DNA of 64,000 nucleotides from Distichodus sexfasciatus (taxonomy: Eukaryota > Chordata > Actinopteri > Characiformes > Distichodontidae), in NCBI GenBank assembly GCA_032718565.1, contig JAVGVS010000753.1:18501-82500 (forward strand), given 5' to 3'. Both the position numbers and the translations under genes were made by a program. Shown here piece by piece: positions 11,766-23,104 of this stretch. Every line of letters starts with the position of its first letter. The stretch's first letter is position 1. Below the pieces are notes generated by a model, which was given only the letters and a program-made list of their open reading frames with translations, did not search any database and had not been told where the DNA came from.

Positions 11766-12745
11766 CAATTCAATTCAAATTTATTTATATAGCACTCTTA
11801 ACAATAGTCATTGTCACAAAGCACTTTACATATAACCCGCCTAAACCCCCCAACGAGCAAGCCTGAGGCGACAGTGGCAAGGAAAAACTCCCTCTAGTAG
11901 AAAGAAACCTTGAGAAGAACCAAAACTCGGAGGGGGACCCCATCCTCCTCTGGGCGACTGGGTGCACGAACATTAATGTACAACAGCAATAGATGAAGAT
12001 GAGTTGTTAGTTATTTAAAGAAGCAAAGATACAAAATAGTCCAAAGGATATTTCGAATCCTGGGTTGTTGATGGGCCACTTGCAGGACCCTCTCAGCAAC
12101 ATTAAGCTGAAATTAGTTCAGTATTGTGCTGCTAAGTCAGTAGACGTCCAGTTGGTTTCATGATGTCTCCATGGAGTCCTGGTGCGGGTTCAGTCGGTCA
12201 GGATCAGCTTTGGAGGGTTGACAAGGTCAAGCGTCAGCTCAGGACATCTTCAGGTGAGTTCAGTTGATCAGTGTCAGCTTGGTAGGGAGATGGTCAGAGT
12301 CAGCTCGGGGCAACTCCATAGAGTCCACATTCATGGCATCACACCAAACCACCGTCAGCAAACTTGAGCGATCAGCAAGAGTGGTAGGATGACAGCACCA
12401 ATCCCCCCTTTCACCTTTAATCTCAAATGACCATGACCCCCCAGATCTCACCTTTAACTAAGGAAAAGGGACTTTAATACCCAAAAGACTGACTAAACAG
12501 GTAAGTCTTAAGCCCTGACTTAAAAGCAGAGATTGTTTTTGAGCTCCGAACACTAGTAGGAAGTTTATTCCACAATTGTGGTGCTTTATGAGCAAATGCT
12601 CTTCTCCCCACGGTAATGTTCTTTATTCTGGATGTTACTAAGAGACCTGCATCTTGCGATCGAAACATATGCACCGGATTGTAATTGCAAATGAGGTCAC
12701 TCACATACTGTGGTGCAAGACCATTTAGAGCTTTAGTGCTTTAAC
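11766..12745 (-). mobile_element. 5'-truncated L2-type LINE: RT C-terminus plus 3' UTR
   Basis: Read on the minus strand, about 88 codons at 12474-12741 end 'FKSGLKTYLFSQSFGY'. They contain 'APQLWNKLPTSVRSS', the conserved tail of fish L2-clade RT proteins; the L2 at 59.7-61.9 kb has the equivalent 'ARSWNQLPEEIKCSK'. About 700 bp of 3' UTR follow, with 'ttccttgccactgtcgcc'-type sequence, ending in the common tail 'atataaataaatttgaatt' at 11766. The 5' truncation is the usual result of incomplete reverse transcription. The copy is not autonomous. Confidence 0.75.
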
Positions 12746-12969
12746 ACTTCCATTCATATGAAATCACAAAAACAACTTTGACATCTTTATTCCTGAACTC
12801 AACTAGATGTTTAAATAAAATAAAGTGAGGTTACAGTACGTGTGATGTCTGATTGATGTGTTCATTTGGGATCAGTGCTGTGGGCTTGTTGATCACTGAA
12901 TCAATGTAGATCGATGTATCGTTACATTCCTTAAATTGGAAATGTAATTGGAACTGGAATATTCCACTT
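12746..12969. repeat. Short interspersed repeat remnant
   Basis: Phrases here ('cattcatatgaaatcacaa', 'gatcgatgtatcgttaca') recur in similar order near 16800-16885 and 54194-54290, so this is a dispersed repeat. It shows no coding potential. 'tgatacatcgatctaaatcc' near 37658 is an inverted relative of its end. Confidence 0.35.
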
Positions 12970-15409
12970 TACACATGTGATGGAAGGGCTCTCCCTGGAA
13001 GAACTCAGCGCCCTCGCCATCTGCCTGGACCAACACCTTGTCGGGAAAAAGTGGAAGTCAACAACATCCACGGCTCGTCTTGCTCCAGCTCACCCCGTCG
13101 TGGAGTGGCCTTCATTCTCTTCGGCTCCTGCGGAAGCCAATGGAGCTGGGTTCATCACGCCTGTCGCCTGAGGAAAGAGGTCGGCGCCGGAGGAACGGTC
13201 TCTGCCTCTACTGTGGGGCATTTTATGGACAGCTGCCCCATGCGGAGAACGCCTCGATGCATGGTAGCCAACCATACCCTCAGTGTTGATCAGTTTATTA
13301 TTTTTGGTGTCGTTATGCTAAAGGTTTCACATGTTTCTGTCTCTGTTTTGCTAGATTCTGGATCAGCTGGTAAATTTGTCTCCAGAACCCTGGTGTCTTC
13401 CCTGTGTGTGCCCATGGTTGACATTGCCAGCCCCATCGCAGTTAAAGCCATAGATGGCTATCCAGTTAACTCCAAGCCAGTTACCCACATTACCACACCC
13501 ATACACCTGCAAATTCCCCCACAATATACCGAACACATTCAACTACTTGTACTAGATAACATGCAGACTGACATTATCCTGGGCCTACCCTGGTAAAGAA
13601 ACTGCAACCCTCAGATCGACTGGGCCAGTGCACGTATCTGTGCATGGGCACCTTCCTGCACCCTGGCTCACATACCCATACCACTGCCAGTCCAGGCAAC
13701 TTGGATAGAAAGCCCAAATGCACAGAAGCCCATATTCCACACGAATACACAGAGTTAGCTGAGGTGTTTAGTGTATCTAAGGTCACATGCCTTCAGCCTC
13801 ACCGACTGTGGGATTGTGCTATTGACCTGTTACCTGGCACTGCACCCCCCCGGTCCTGGGTCTATCCATTGTCTCAGGCTGAGACCAAAGCAATGGAGGA
13901 TTACGTGACCGAGGCGCAGACGGGAGACGGGACTATTAGCAGGTCCACATCCCCGGCCTCTGCTAGTTTTTTCTTCATAGAGAAAAAAGATGGTGGCCTC
14001 AGACCCTGCATCAACTACTGAGGGCTCAACGTGGTCACGGTGATGTATCCGCACCCCCTTCCGCTTATCCCCTCGGTGATAGAGCAGCTTCGCAGGGCCA
14101 GGCTTTTCACTAAGCTCATCCTCCGGAGAGCCTATAATTTAGTCTGTGTTAGAGCAGGCAACGAGTGGAAGACCACCTTTAGTACTACCTCGGGCCACTT
14201 CCAATATAATATTATGCCTTTCGGACTGGCCAATGCACCGTCACTCTTTCAGGCATTCATGAACAACATGTTCCGCAACATGTTCAACCGCTACGCTGTG
14301 GTATATCTGGACTATATCTTAGTATATTCTCCAGATTACTCAATGCACGTTCAACACGTCTGGACAATCCTCCGTTGCTTGCTCCAACACAGGCTCTATG
14401 CCAAGGCCGAGAAGTGTGAGTTTCACCGAAGTGAGGTCGCATTTCTCGGTTACACCATCAGGCCGCAAGGGGTACGGATGGATGATAAAAAGGTGGCAGC
14501 CATAACTGAGTGGCCGGAGCCCACAATGGTTAAGGAGTTGCAGAGGTTCTTGGGGTTCACAAATTTTTACAGGCGCTTTATCTGGGGCTTCAGTCAGGTG
14601 GCTGCCCCCTCACGGCCCTCCTCAAAGGCAAACTGGTAGTCACAGACCGGGCCTGCACTGCATTTCAGCAGCTGAAATCCTTATTTACCCAAGCCTCTGT
14701 GCTTAGGTTGCTAGACCCCTCAAAACCCTTTGTGGTGGAGGTGGACACCTCTGAGATGGGCCTGGGAGGGTGCTGTCACAACGATCAGGGACCCCAGAGA
14801 AGCTACATCCCTGTGCCTTTTATTCCAGGAAGCTAACAGAGGCCGAGCGGAATTATGACATAGGTAACTGGGAACTGCTGGCTGTAAAGGGGCGTTGGAG
14901 GAGTGGCAGCACTGGCTAGAGGGGGCTTGACATCCTTTTGTTGTGTTCACAGACCAACGCAATCTGGAATACATCCAGCAGGCTAAGAGGCTCAACCCGA
15001 GACAGGCTCGCTGGTTGTTGTTCTTTACCAGATTAAATTTCACCATCACCTACCGTCCTGGGTCCAAAAATGGTAAAGCCGACACCCTGTCTTGGTGTTT
15101 TGCACACATGCATGTATCCCCTGTCTTTCATGTGTCTCTCCTCAGGCCAGCTGTCCGGGGTCCGTTGGATCGGGGAGATGCAGACCCAACGATGCCAGGG
15201 GAAATCGACATCGAGGGTTCCCCCGCTTACCGAGTCCGGCAGCTGTTAGTCTCCGGCGGCAGGGTGGTCAGCTGCAATACCTGATGGACTGGGAGGGGTA
15301 CCGCAGCCACAGCCGGGAGCTCAGCGGCCTGGTTGGCCATGGACTCACCATGCGCAGACAGGCGGGGGTCCTCGCTTCCCTTCGGGGGCCGTCCTGAAGG
15401 GGGGGGTAC
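12970..15409 (+). pseudogene. Decayed Ty3/Gypsy chromovirus: gag end, protease, RT, RNase H, chromodomain
   Basis: Order along the strand: gag C-terminus with 'EELSALAICLDQHL' and a broken zinc knuckle ('GLCLYCG', then 'GHFMDSC' in another frame) at 12977-13260; aspartic protease with 'LLDSGSAGKFVS' near 13355; RT from about 13640 to 14639 with 'KKDGGLRPCINY', 'MPFGLANAPSLFQ' and 'LQRFLGFTNFYRRF'; RNase H remnants to about 15100; and a tail with 'FHVSLLRPAV' and chromodomain-like 'QYLMDWEGY'. Breaks: a TAA after 'LGLPW' (13594-13596), TGA at 14019-14021 inside RT, and several frame changes. The RT active-site motif reads YLDY instead of YLDD. The integrase core is absent, since RNase H runs straight into the C-terminal tail. 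There is no 5' LTR. It cannot transpose by itself. Confidence 0.8.
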
Positions 15410-15870
15410 TGTCATGTCTGCACCTCCTCCCCAACGCTCAGATTTGTCAGTATTAAACCTGGGGTTTGTTGTGTCCTGTCTAGTTGTCTTGGTTACGTGT
15501 GTCTGCCCCTTTAAGGTTTTCCCACCAGTCACCACCAGTTTCCGGTTTGTCCGCGTCATCGGTGATGGGTTCCGCTTCCTTCCATGTTTCACTTCCTCAT
15601 TGGTTATGTTTTTACTATTTAACCAGTCCGACCTGGTAATTATTTGTGTGTTCTCGTCTGCGGTGTGTTTTGTTGTGTCTCCCGCTTCTCGCCAGCCTCT
15701 CGCCACTATCCAGCACGACGTCACGGTTTGCGAGCCGACTGAAGTGGCCATTCGCCGCTGATACCACCGAACGCCGGTTTGTGGTTTGTGTGCTTTACTG
15801 AAATGTACATATTTTTTAACTCATAGTAAAGACCAGCTGACGATCTGATCAGGACGGTGAGTGTTCGCAG
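15410..15870 (+). mobile_element. 3' LTR of the decayed Gypsy element
   Basis: A polypurine tract ('gaagggggggg') at about 15397-15406 directly precedes 'TGTCATGTCTGCACC' at 15410, the expected start of a 3' LTR. Within it are a TATA-like 'tttactatttaacc' near 15610 and A/T-rich sequence near 15815. The 3' boundary is uncertain because no TSD or matching 5' LTR is present; 15870 is an estimate. Confidence 0.55.
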
Positions 15871-17246
15871 GCAGGAGGTGAGCGTCTCTACTGATTCCTT
15901 TTGACATGTTAACCTTTAACCTCCAGTGAGTTGCAGTAAAACTTTAACATGTGATAATCAGACATCAAAACATAAGGTCAACCCGGGGTCAGTCGATAAA
16001 ACGTCAAACTAACATCACCATTAACTAAACATTTTACCTCCATTATGATGAATGATCAGTTATGTTTTTATAATTCATAGTTGACTGTAAATATGCTCAA
16101 CAAGATTCAAGAGTCTTTATTTGTCACATATATAGTAATACAAGTTACAGCATGTAGTGAAATGGAGCCTGAAACATGCGAAGATCCAATAAGATTTTAG
16201 AAATAAGTTAAAAAATGTCTAAATATGTTGTTAAAATATGCTACAGAGAGTTTTGTACAGTTTTATTAACATTAATGTCATTAAAGCTTTTAGTAGCATT
16301 ACATTTCAATTTCTACTGAAAAAGGGAAAATCTTTGTGACAGACATTCCTCTTTTAGGAATGGCCAGAATTTTAAAAACATTTTGAATAGAATGGGCAAA
16401 ATAATTTGATGTTGTTTAGAGCTTCTTAATGTTGATTTCAGTTTATGTGCAGTTGATTATCCAGCGCTGGTTGATGCTCAAACAGAAATCTACACATCAT
16501 TTTCTGCTTGTTTTCTCTAAATTAGACAATTGAACCACTTTCTGTGGTGTTTTTAGCTCTTGTTTAGCGCCGTCACATGGAGTGTGTAGTTTTATTGTGT
16601 CTCAATGGGGTGTGTAGTACAGTGTGTATTTGGGTGAAGGTCCATGTGCTGCTGTGATGTCATTTCGTCCTCATGTCCTGTTCTCACGTGACTGGTGTTT
16701 TCTAATGACGCTTTAGTAATGATTTGTGTTAGTTCCAGCTTTTCTTAATCAATAGCAACTGCTTTTAACAATAATAATGTTACAGTATTAAGTGCTGTGA
16801 CCATATGTATGATGTCTGATTGGTGATTTCATTTTGGATGGTTGATCATTGTGTCTCTGTGTTGATTGATGTGTCGTTACACCTCTAGTCAGATGCAGAA
16901 GTGACGTGTTGAGCTGAGAGCTGCTAGGATGTGCCTGAGCCTCATGTCTACTTATGGACCTTGGTTAGGGCCCTATGAAATCCCTTTTGTTCTTTCCTAC
17001 ATTCCGTTTAGCTTTTTACTACATTCCTTTTTTTTCCATTTTTATTCTTCTGAATTCCGTGTTTTACGTTATAATCATATTTATTCACCTAAAAATCATG
17101 GAGTGGAGGGAAAAAAGAACAATGCAAAAGAAAAATCTCACATTAAATGACTTCAACTTCAACAAATTGCTGGGGTTCAGCAGAACATTTACTGCTTTGG
17201 TAAAACATTTACCTGTAAACAACAAAAAACATTAATTTTTTTGTGT
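15871..17246. other. AT-rich stretch with minor repeat remnants
   Basis: There is a retroposon-tail-like patch at about 16100-16190 ('agattcaagagtctttattt') and a remnant at 16800-16885 related to 12840-12925. No gene is recognised. Confidence 0.4.
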
Positions 17247-17251
17247 AAAAC

Positions 17252-18071
17252 TGTCATGGTGCACGGAGTATGAAGGCAAGTGGATGCACTGATAACGGGA
17301 AAACACAGTTTATTAAACAGATGAACAAACCAGGGAGAAACAAGCCAGAGGAAAATTCAAAATACAACAACAAAAAAGGAGCAAAGTGCCAAATGAAAGT
17401 TGTGGCCAGGGGTCCCAGTCTGGCGCAGCCAGTAATGGAAAAAGCCTCCAGGAACAAACAAAAAGAGCGCACAAACAAACAAACAAAAAGGTGCTCCTGC
17501 ACTCACAGGGACGGAGAGGGGCTACTGGAAGCCGCAAGCCTGGAGAGAAACAGAGGAGAGAAAGTGTGAACATCCAACGGTTCAAGTGAAACGCAGAAAA
17601 AAAAAAAACAAGGCCCACGTACAACCACACACTAATAAATGAGGGTGACAGACACTAGGAGGCTATGGGCCGACTGGGTTAAATACTGAGAAAACAAAAG
17701 ACTAATCGGTGCGTGACCCAATTCCCCAAAGCCAAAGTAACAAGATACAGCTGCGGATAATAATGAACACGGGGGCGCTCCAACTAGATCCTAGCCTACT
17801 AGGGAGGGGGCACGAAGTGAGACAACGAATGCGGAAGTGGGGTGCGCATTACAGGGAGAGTGACCTACTCACGATAACACGGCGTGAAGACATGAGAACC
17901 CGGAAGTGGAGAGAGCTAGCAGGAAGGCTAAGCTAACCAGAGATACACAAGGAGTAACAGACACAGGAGGAGCGGCACCGACAGTGAAGTCCAGAGGACA
18001 GAACACAAACCCACCCCCAGGTCAGAACTCGTGGGCATGGCACGGCCGCCAAGGGAGGTGCGACTGTGACA
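17252..18071 (-). mobile_element. Solo LTR, family L1 copy 2, with TSD AAAAC
   Basis: An 820-bp segment is flanked by AAAAC at 17247-17251 and 18072-18076. On the minus strand it begins TGTCACAGTCGCACC and ends CACCATGACA. A TATA-like 'CAGTATTTAACCC' lies upstream of 'CTGTTTAATAAACTGTG'. It is collinear with the LTR at 10211-11169 over both ends and the middle ('cctactagggaggg', 'ggaagtggggtgcgc'). There is no internal retroelement sequence beside it. Confidence 0.8.
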
Positions 18072-18679
18072 AAAACAAAACGTGTTTAACTGTAAGTGGT
18101 CGTCACATGTTCTTGCGGGTGCAGTCTATCATGTGCTGGCAAAACGTACAAAAGCGTTGTTCTTCCAATTGATAAAAATCATTTGGGTATTGTTCTGCTC
18201 TAAACTTAGCACTGACACTCCAATTCTATGAAGAAAAATAACTTCTTTGTCCATTTGGAATCTGTCTGGATATAGAATAAAATGATTTGATAAATAATGC
18301 ATCTTTCTATATTTATTATTTACCATCTAACACTATAGAATGTAAAAAAATAAAGGTTTTCTGATTAATTGACTCATTTTGGCCGACACCTCATTTTGGA
18401 CATGACAGCGTTCCACACGAGATTCGTTTGGCTCGATGGCATTCCACACAATAGCATGTTGAGCTCGCGTCTCGGAATAAACAATGAAAACCTCGAGTAA
18501 GCGGCTGTGTTGTGAGTAGAACGCTGGCGTTTTTTGTTGTTTATCAACTGAAATATGAGTCTGGTCTGTAATAAAGGGGGAGATGTGACTGAACTGGAAC
18601 CATGTAGTGAATGTCATACTTCACTGAGAGAGAGACACACGCTAACAAACACAGCGAGGAACGCGAGCGAGAGCTGGTG

Positions 18680-18790
18680 GTGTTAAGGGAATGAAACGGT
18701 ATAATCATGTAGAATGTGCTTTTAGGGTGCTAGTATTATCGGACCGATATCTGATCCACATATTGGATCGGTGCCTCCCTAATTGGAGCT
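18680..18790. mobile_element. hAT-like terminal fragment (right end)
   Basis: The segment ends 'ggatcggtgcctccctaa', whose reverse complement begins TTAGGGAGGCACCGATCC, similar to hAT termini. A 'ggaccgatatctgatcc' palindromic patch precedes it. No partner end with matching 8-bp flanks is found. Confidence 0.4.
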
Positions 18791-18869
18791 AATCAGAGTG
18801 TCCACTCCTGCGTTCGGTCAGCTGTGTGTTCAGAAGGTGTCAAATAAACGCTGCAGCGACATTTTCCTG

Positions 18870-20390
18870 ATGTCAATTCCTGCCGAAATCCTAACGAACA
18901 CCGCTATTGTGTTCAGCTGACGTTCTGGAGGAGCAGATATATCCCATGATTCCGTTAAGTTGGTTTAATATTCCTATTATGCACGTCGGTGGGTGATGTA
19001 AAAGCAATTGTGCAGCACACAGACTAATGTCCTTCATGTGCCACACAGTGTGTTTATGTTTCCTCATATATTTATATTTCTGCACACAGGTAAAGACTTG
19101 GGACGGCCTGATGACTGTCCCCACAGGCTGGGGTTAAACAGCGTCAACAGAACGCCTCACTGAGGTCAATCAAGTGCAGCTACAAAAGGCGTAGGGCGTT
19201 CAGAACATGTTCACTTATCCACGATCACAACGCCCGTGTGGTCAGCGTCTAAAAGGGTCAGTTCACAACAAAAATAATCATCATTCTGAAAGTCATATTT
19301 GAGTGAAAAATGTTAAATTGTGAGCTTGAAGAAAGCATTTAGTGCATTAAGATGTTTTAAAAGTACAAAGAGACCACTGCACAATATGGAAGGACAGGAA
19401 ATGCCTTATTTATTTATGTAATAATTATTATTTTTTTTTAATATAATGTTTTTCTCAAACGCAAGGTTTCTTCACCATATAAGGATATAAAATGTATTTC
19501 TTTTGTATGCTTGTATAATAACAATCATTTCCTTTTATACAGCGTATTTCTCAAAGCCAAACCTGCCTCATGATAAGGATATGAAATGTACTGTATGTAA
19601 ATGTACATAATAATCATTAGGGGCCATGCAGTGGAACACTGTGTGGAACCCTATTGGAATTGTGCTGATTTTTTTTTCTGCTGCCTTAAAACATGTTGTG
19701 GAGAAAAAACAGTAAGACCTACAGCTTTGAAATTTGGCAGGTAGGTCCGGTACCCGGTACCCCACCCACTACTAAAATTGCACCAAAATAAGCTATTGTG
19801 CATTTTTCCAAAAAAATTTGCATTTTGCCTAATACCTTTTGAACCGTAGCTCCGATTCTCAACAATCTTATATCATCTTATTCCTTGAGTTAAGACGAAT
19901 CTTTATAGGCCCTCATATCTATTTCTGCCGTATTTTATTTTTTGCTAATTTGCATAAAATGAAAACCCATCTTTTTCGAACTAGTCCCTGGATTTTTGTC
20001 CAATCTGCATGCAACTGGTATCATTTGAATCCCAAGACACTCTTCTTTAATTATTATCAAGCACATTTTTAATTTACGTTTTCATATTTCTGTAATACGC
20101 AAATAAATGCGGTGGGCTTGGCATAGGACTGCAATGCCACACACTGAGTGTCATAGAAATCCGGCTCTGGGTGTGCTACAGCTTTGAAATTTGGCAGGTA
20201 GGTCTGGTACCCCTCCCACTACTCAGGCAAAAACAATTGCACCACTCTGCCAGTTGGTAGCATTTTGCCTAATCAGTTTTTCAACGTATTTCAACATATG
20301 TCCACTTCGATTCGTCAAAAAACTGACAACGCTGCAAACTGCATGGCCCCCGTAATCACTGCTTGCAGTTATATTTATTATAGTGTCTAT
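18870..20390 (+). repeat. Family A dispersed repeat, long copy with internal repeat
   Basis: The part at 19640-20390 runs from 'attgtgctgattttttttt' to 'atcactgcttgcagttat'. The block from 'ctttgaaatttggcaggtag' onward occurs at about 19727 and again at about 20184. The part at 18875-19000 is an inverted match to 4340-4440 ('cctattatgcac', 'ttccgttaagttggttt'). AT-rich filler with no gene lies at 19140-19640. Confidence 0.6.
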
Positions 20391-20743
20391 CTCAAGGTCG
20401 GTTCACAATGCTATAAAGACATAAAACATATTAATAATGTGTCATAATGAAGGTACATTGTATACGGTATTAAAGGTGCACCGTGTAATTGAACATTTTA
20501 CCTGGATTGTGATTAATGAACAACTTTCTTCAACTATTAAAGATGGGATATTTTCACTAATGGAAGAGTGCCTATGTTTGTAAAGTTAGAATTCACTGTA
20601 GACTTGTAAACAGCGCTTGTGACTTGGGTGTTTGAGCACAAGTGATTCTGATACGATTCCAATATATTTTATCATATCGCACAGCCCTAATAAAGTGTTG
20701 TTAAAAAAGCTGCAGGAGAGACTGACCTGGTTGAGGAGACGCA
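20391..20743. other. AT-rich stretch with possible hAT end
   Basis: 'ttatcatatcgcacagccct' at 20668-20687 resembles an hAT-type terminus. Nothing else is recognised. Confidence 0.3.
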
Positions 20744-21169
20744 CTAGTCAGGACTCAAGCACGAGCACAGGCACGAGCACAGGCGCATGCACTTATCCAC
20801 GCACGCGCTCACGTACCGACACACGCGGTGCCTCACATACCCGCCGATGCGCCTGCACGCACGCTCGCATGCCTTCACGCGCTCAAGCAGGTTGGCGCAC
20901 AAGTGACCCATCAGATAAATGAATATCTGTTTGACGATGTGCAGGAGCTCCCACTCAACCAAGGGCAGGAGCCTGCCGGCGGCCTCCCTCGCGGTCTCGC
21001 GCCCAACCACGGGCTTGAGCATGCGCTCGAGTATGTACCTGAGCAAAGGCGAGGACAGGGACAAAAGGAATCTTTCGAATGCATTGCTGCACACGGTTAA
21101 GCACTCTTTGAAGAGCACGTCCACGCGTCTCCGCAAGTATTCCAAGGCACTCTCGGGCTCGTCTGGTAT
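20744..21169 (-). CDS. Unassigned GC-rich exon, helical and cysteine-rich C-terminus
   Basis: On the minus strand an AG acceptor at 21171-21170, behind a pyrimidine-rich tract, opens a frame of 141 codons ending at TAG (20746-20744). It begins I-P-D-E-P-E-S-A-L-E-Y. GC content is well above the surrounding DNA. The predicted protein has long amphipathic, leucine-rich segments ('FERFLLSLSSPLLRYILERM', 'LVEWELLHIVKQIFIYLMG') and a basic, cysteine-rich end ('CMRLCSCLCSCLSPD'). That end is encoded by GC-rich GCACGC-like low-complexity DNA, so it may be partly fortuitous. I do not recognise the family. The splice-flanked, long, biased frame argues for a genuine terminal exon or recent pseudoexon. 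No upstream exon of the same gene is identified. Confidence 0.4.
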   Translation of the reverse strand: MPDEPESALEYLRRRVDVLFKECLTVCSNAFERFLLSLSSPLLRYILERMLKPVVGRETAREAAGRLLPLVEWELLHIVKQIFIYLMGHLCANLLERVKACERACRRIGGYVRHRVCRYVSACVDKCMRLCSCLCSCLSPD

Positions 21170-21205
21170 CTGTGAAGGAAAGAAATACACATTACATCAG
21201 TTTAG

Positions 21206-21292
21206 GCCGGTTATATGTAAAGTGCTTTGTGACAATGACTGTTGTTAAAAGCGCTATATAAATAAATTTGAATTGAATTGAATTGAATTGTT
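21206..21292 (+). repeat. L2-type LINE 3' tail
   Basis: 'ttatatgtaaagtgctttgt' is followed by 'gctatataaataaatttgaa' and (TTGAA)n. It is the same tail as at 11766-11860, in the opposite orientation. It is a severely 5'-truncated copy. Confidence 0.7.
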
Positions 21293-21922
21293 TCTCTAAT
21301 ATTTTCCTCAATATTGAGTGATTCCATCATTGGATTCCATTTCTCCAATTTATTTCCACCTCAAACATCATGTTGCACAAATAAAACCTTTAAGGACATT
21401 TTAAAACATGTGAGAAGCGAACTACAAAATAAAGTGTGATTTATGAGGCGCTGGAAAAACCCTCAACTAAGTTAAGCAGAAATCAAGAAAACTGCTCCAT
21501 AACCTGAAACACACAAATCTGCCTCACTTCGTACAAGACAACTGTGTATGCTCCTCATTCTGAATTATTTTTAAATCATATTCTGGACATGACCGTATCA
21601 ATATTGTTGTGTTGCATCAAATAAACAGTCCTTTAGTTCAATTTTATGCTTGTTTTATTAAAACACATGCTCACTTTACGTTCTGGCCGCCATGTCTGAA
21701 TCTTCCTCCCCACTCTCGCGATATCTTAGTAACCTCAACTATACTACATTTTCCTCCCTTGTTTAGAATGAAAAACTGTATATTACCTAAACGTTTCTTT
21801 CTAAATAAATCTCAACAATCACATTGTCCAAACTTTCCAAATCAAAATATTCTCTTTTCAAATCAAATGATACAAACTTATCAATATATCAAAACGTCAA
21901 TGTCTTTTATTTTTTCTTCTTT
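21293..21922. other. AT-rich stretch, nothing recognised
   Basis: No gene or known repeat is seen. The open frames at 21609-21926 and 21824-22162 on the plus strand lie in AT-rich DNA or antisense to the Gypsy integrase and are rejected. Confidence 0.4.
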
Positions 21923-23104
21923 TTAAATTTCTCGGTATCTGATGGGCTTTCTGATAACACGGCCATTCCTGGTAGTGATGACGTCAGACACAGGTGGGTC
22001 AGGCTTAGGCGGGGTCTCAACTGCTGGAGTGGTCTCAGCAACCGACACATCTACTGTATCATTGTTCATTTGAGTGTTGTGGACCAATGGAGGCTCAGAA
22101 ACATCAAAGTCCATAACCACCGGAATGTGGCGAAGATGTTTGACGTTCCTGATCACTTTTGATCCATCCTCTGTGTTGACCAGTTCAAAGGAGTTATCGG
22201 CGATGTTTCTCAGTAGTACATAGCAAATGTCTCTGAATGTGTAATCCAGCTTTCCATTTTCCATACTGGCAATGTAAACTAAGTCACCAACTTTGAAGTT
22301 GTGCTCCTTTGCTCTGCTGGTCTGGTCAGCATACTGTTTCATTTTAGTTTGGTATTCCTTGTGATGGTTCCTGACATCTGTCGCTTTCTCCGTTTCTTTT
22401 AGAGCTCCACCTGCCTTCTCCAGGTTCAGACACTTAGTACGGATGTCTCGTCCAAACATGAGCATAGCTGGTGTCTCTCCTGACGCCCTGTGTGGTGTTG
22501 AGCGGTACGCCATTAATATTTTTGGAAGCTCTCCTTTCCATGCCTTTCCTTCACACTGGGTTGCCCTGAAGGCTTTCTTCAGGTACCTGTGAAATCTCTC
22601 AATTTTCCCGTTGCTTCTTGGATAGTACGGTGATGCTCTGATATGCTTAATTCCACATGACATAAGAAATAACTCAAAAAGTTGCCCTACAAACTGCTTA
22701 CCATTATCAGTAACAGCCTCTAGGGGATAGCCAAATCTAGCAAATATCTTAGTCAGTTCTGCAACTACAGTGGCTGAGGAAATGTCCGAAATGACGACAG
22801 CCTCTGGAAAGGAAGTATAATAGTCTATCACAGTTAGTATGTACTGGTTTTGGATAGGACCTACCAAATCAATACCTATCTTAGTCCATGATCTCGGTGG
22901 TAGTTCTAGTGGTTGTAAGGGTTGATCTTCATGTAGTGGCTGGTTAAGCACACAGGCGGAGCAGTTTCTGATCAGTCTCTCTACATCTAGGTCCATGTTG
23001 GGCCAGTAGAATTTGCTCCTTAGATATTGCTTTGTACGAATCACTCCTTGGTGAGTCTCATGTCCGATCTTCAGTGCTTGTTTCACCATTGCTCTTGGTA
23101 GCAC
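21923..23104 (-). pseudogene. Gypsy-type retrotransposon integrase region
   Basis: The 393-codon open frame carries an N-terminal HHCC zinc-binding segment (H-x3-H in 'HETHQG', then 'CSACVLNQ'). The DDE core follows: D in 'TKIGIDLVGP', D in 'AVTDNGKQF' and E in 'NGKIERFHR'. A C-terminal region contains 'FKVGDLVYIA'. It is joined to the RT frame upstream (23104-23976) by a one-base frame change at about 23090-23104, visible as a TAG directly after 'GLVDTG'. In an intact element the two would be one pol polyprotein. No LTRs are identified on either side, so the copy is truncated at both ends. Fish Gypsy elements commonly persist as such fragments. Confidence 0.8.

Noticed and set aside
15227..15751. 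174-codon minus-strand frame
   Set aside because: It runs antisense to the Gypsy chromodomain and 3' LTR, with no family signature.
11593..18790. A 7.2-kb hAT element spanning both hAT-like ends
   Set aside because: The 8-bp flanks of the two ends do not match and the terminal sequences differ (TAGGGATGCACC against TAGGGAGGCACC). They are better treated as separate fragments.
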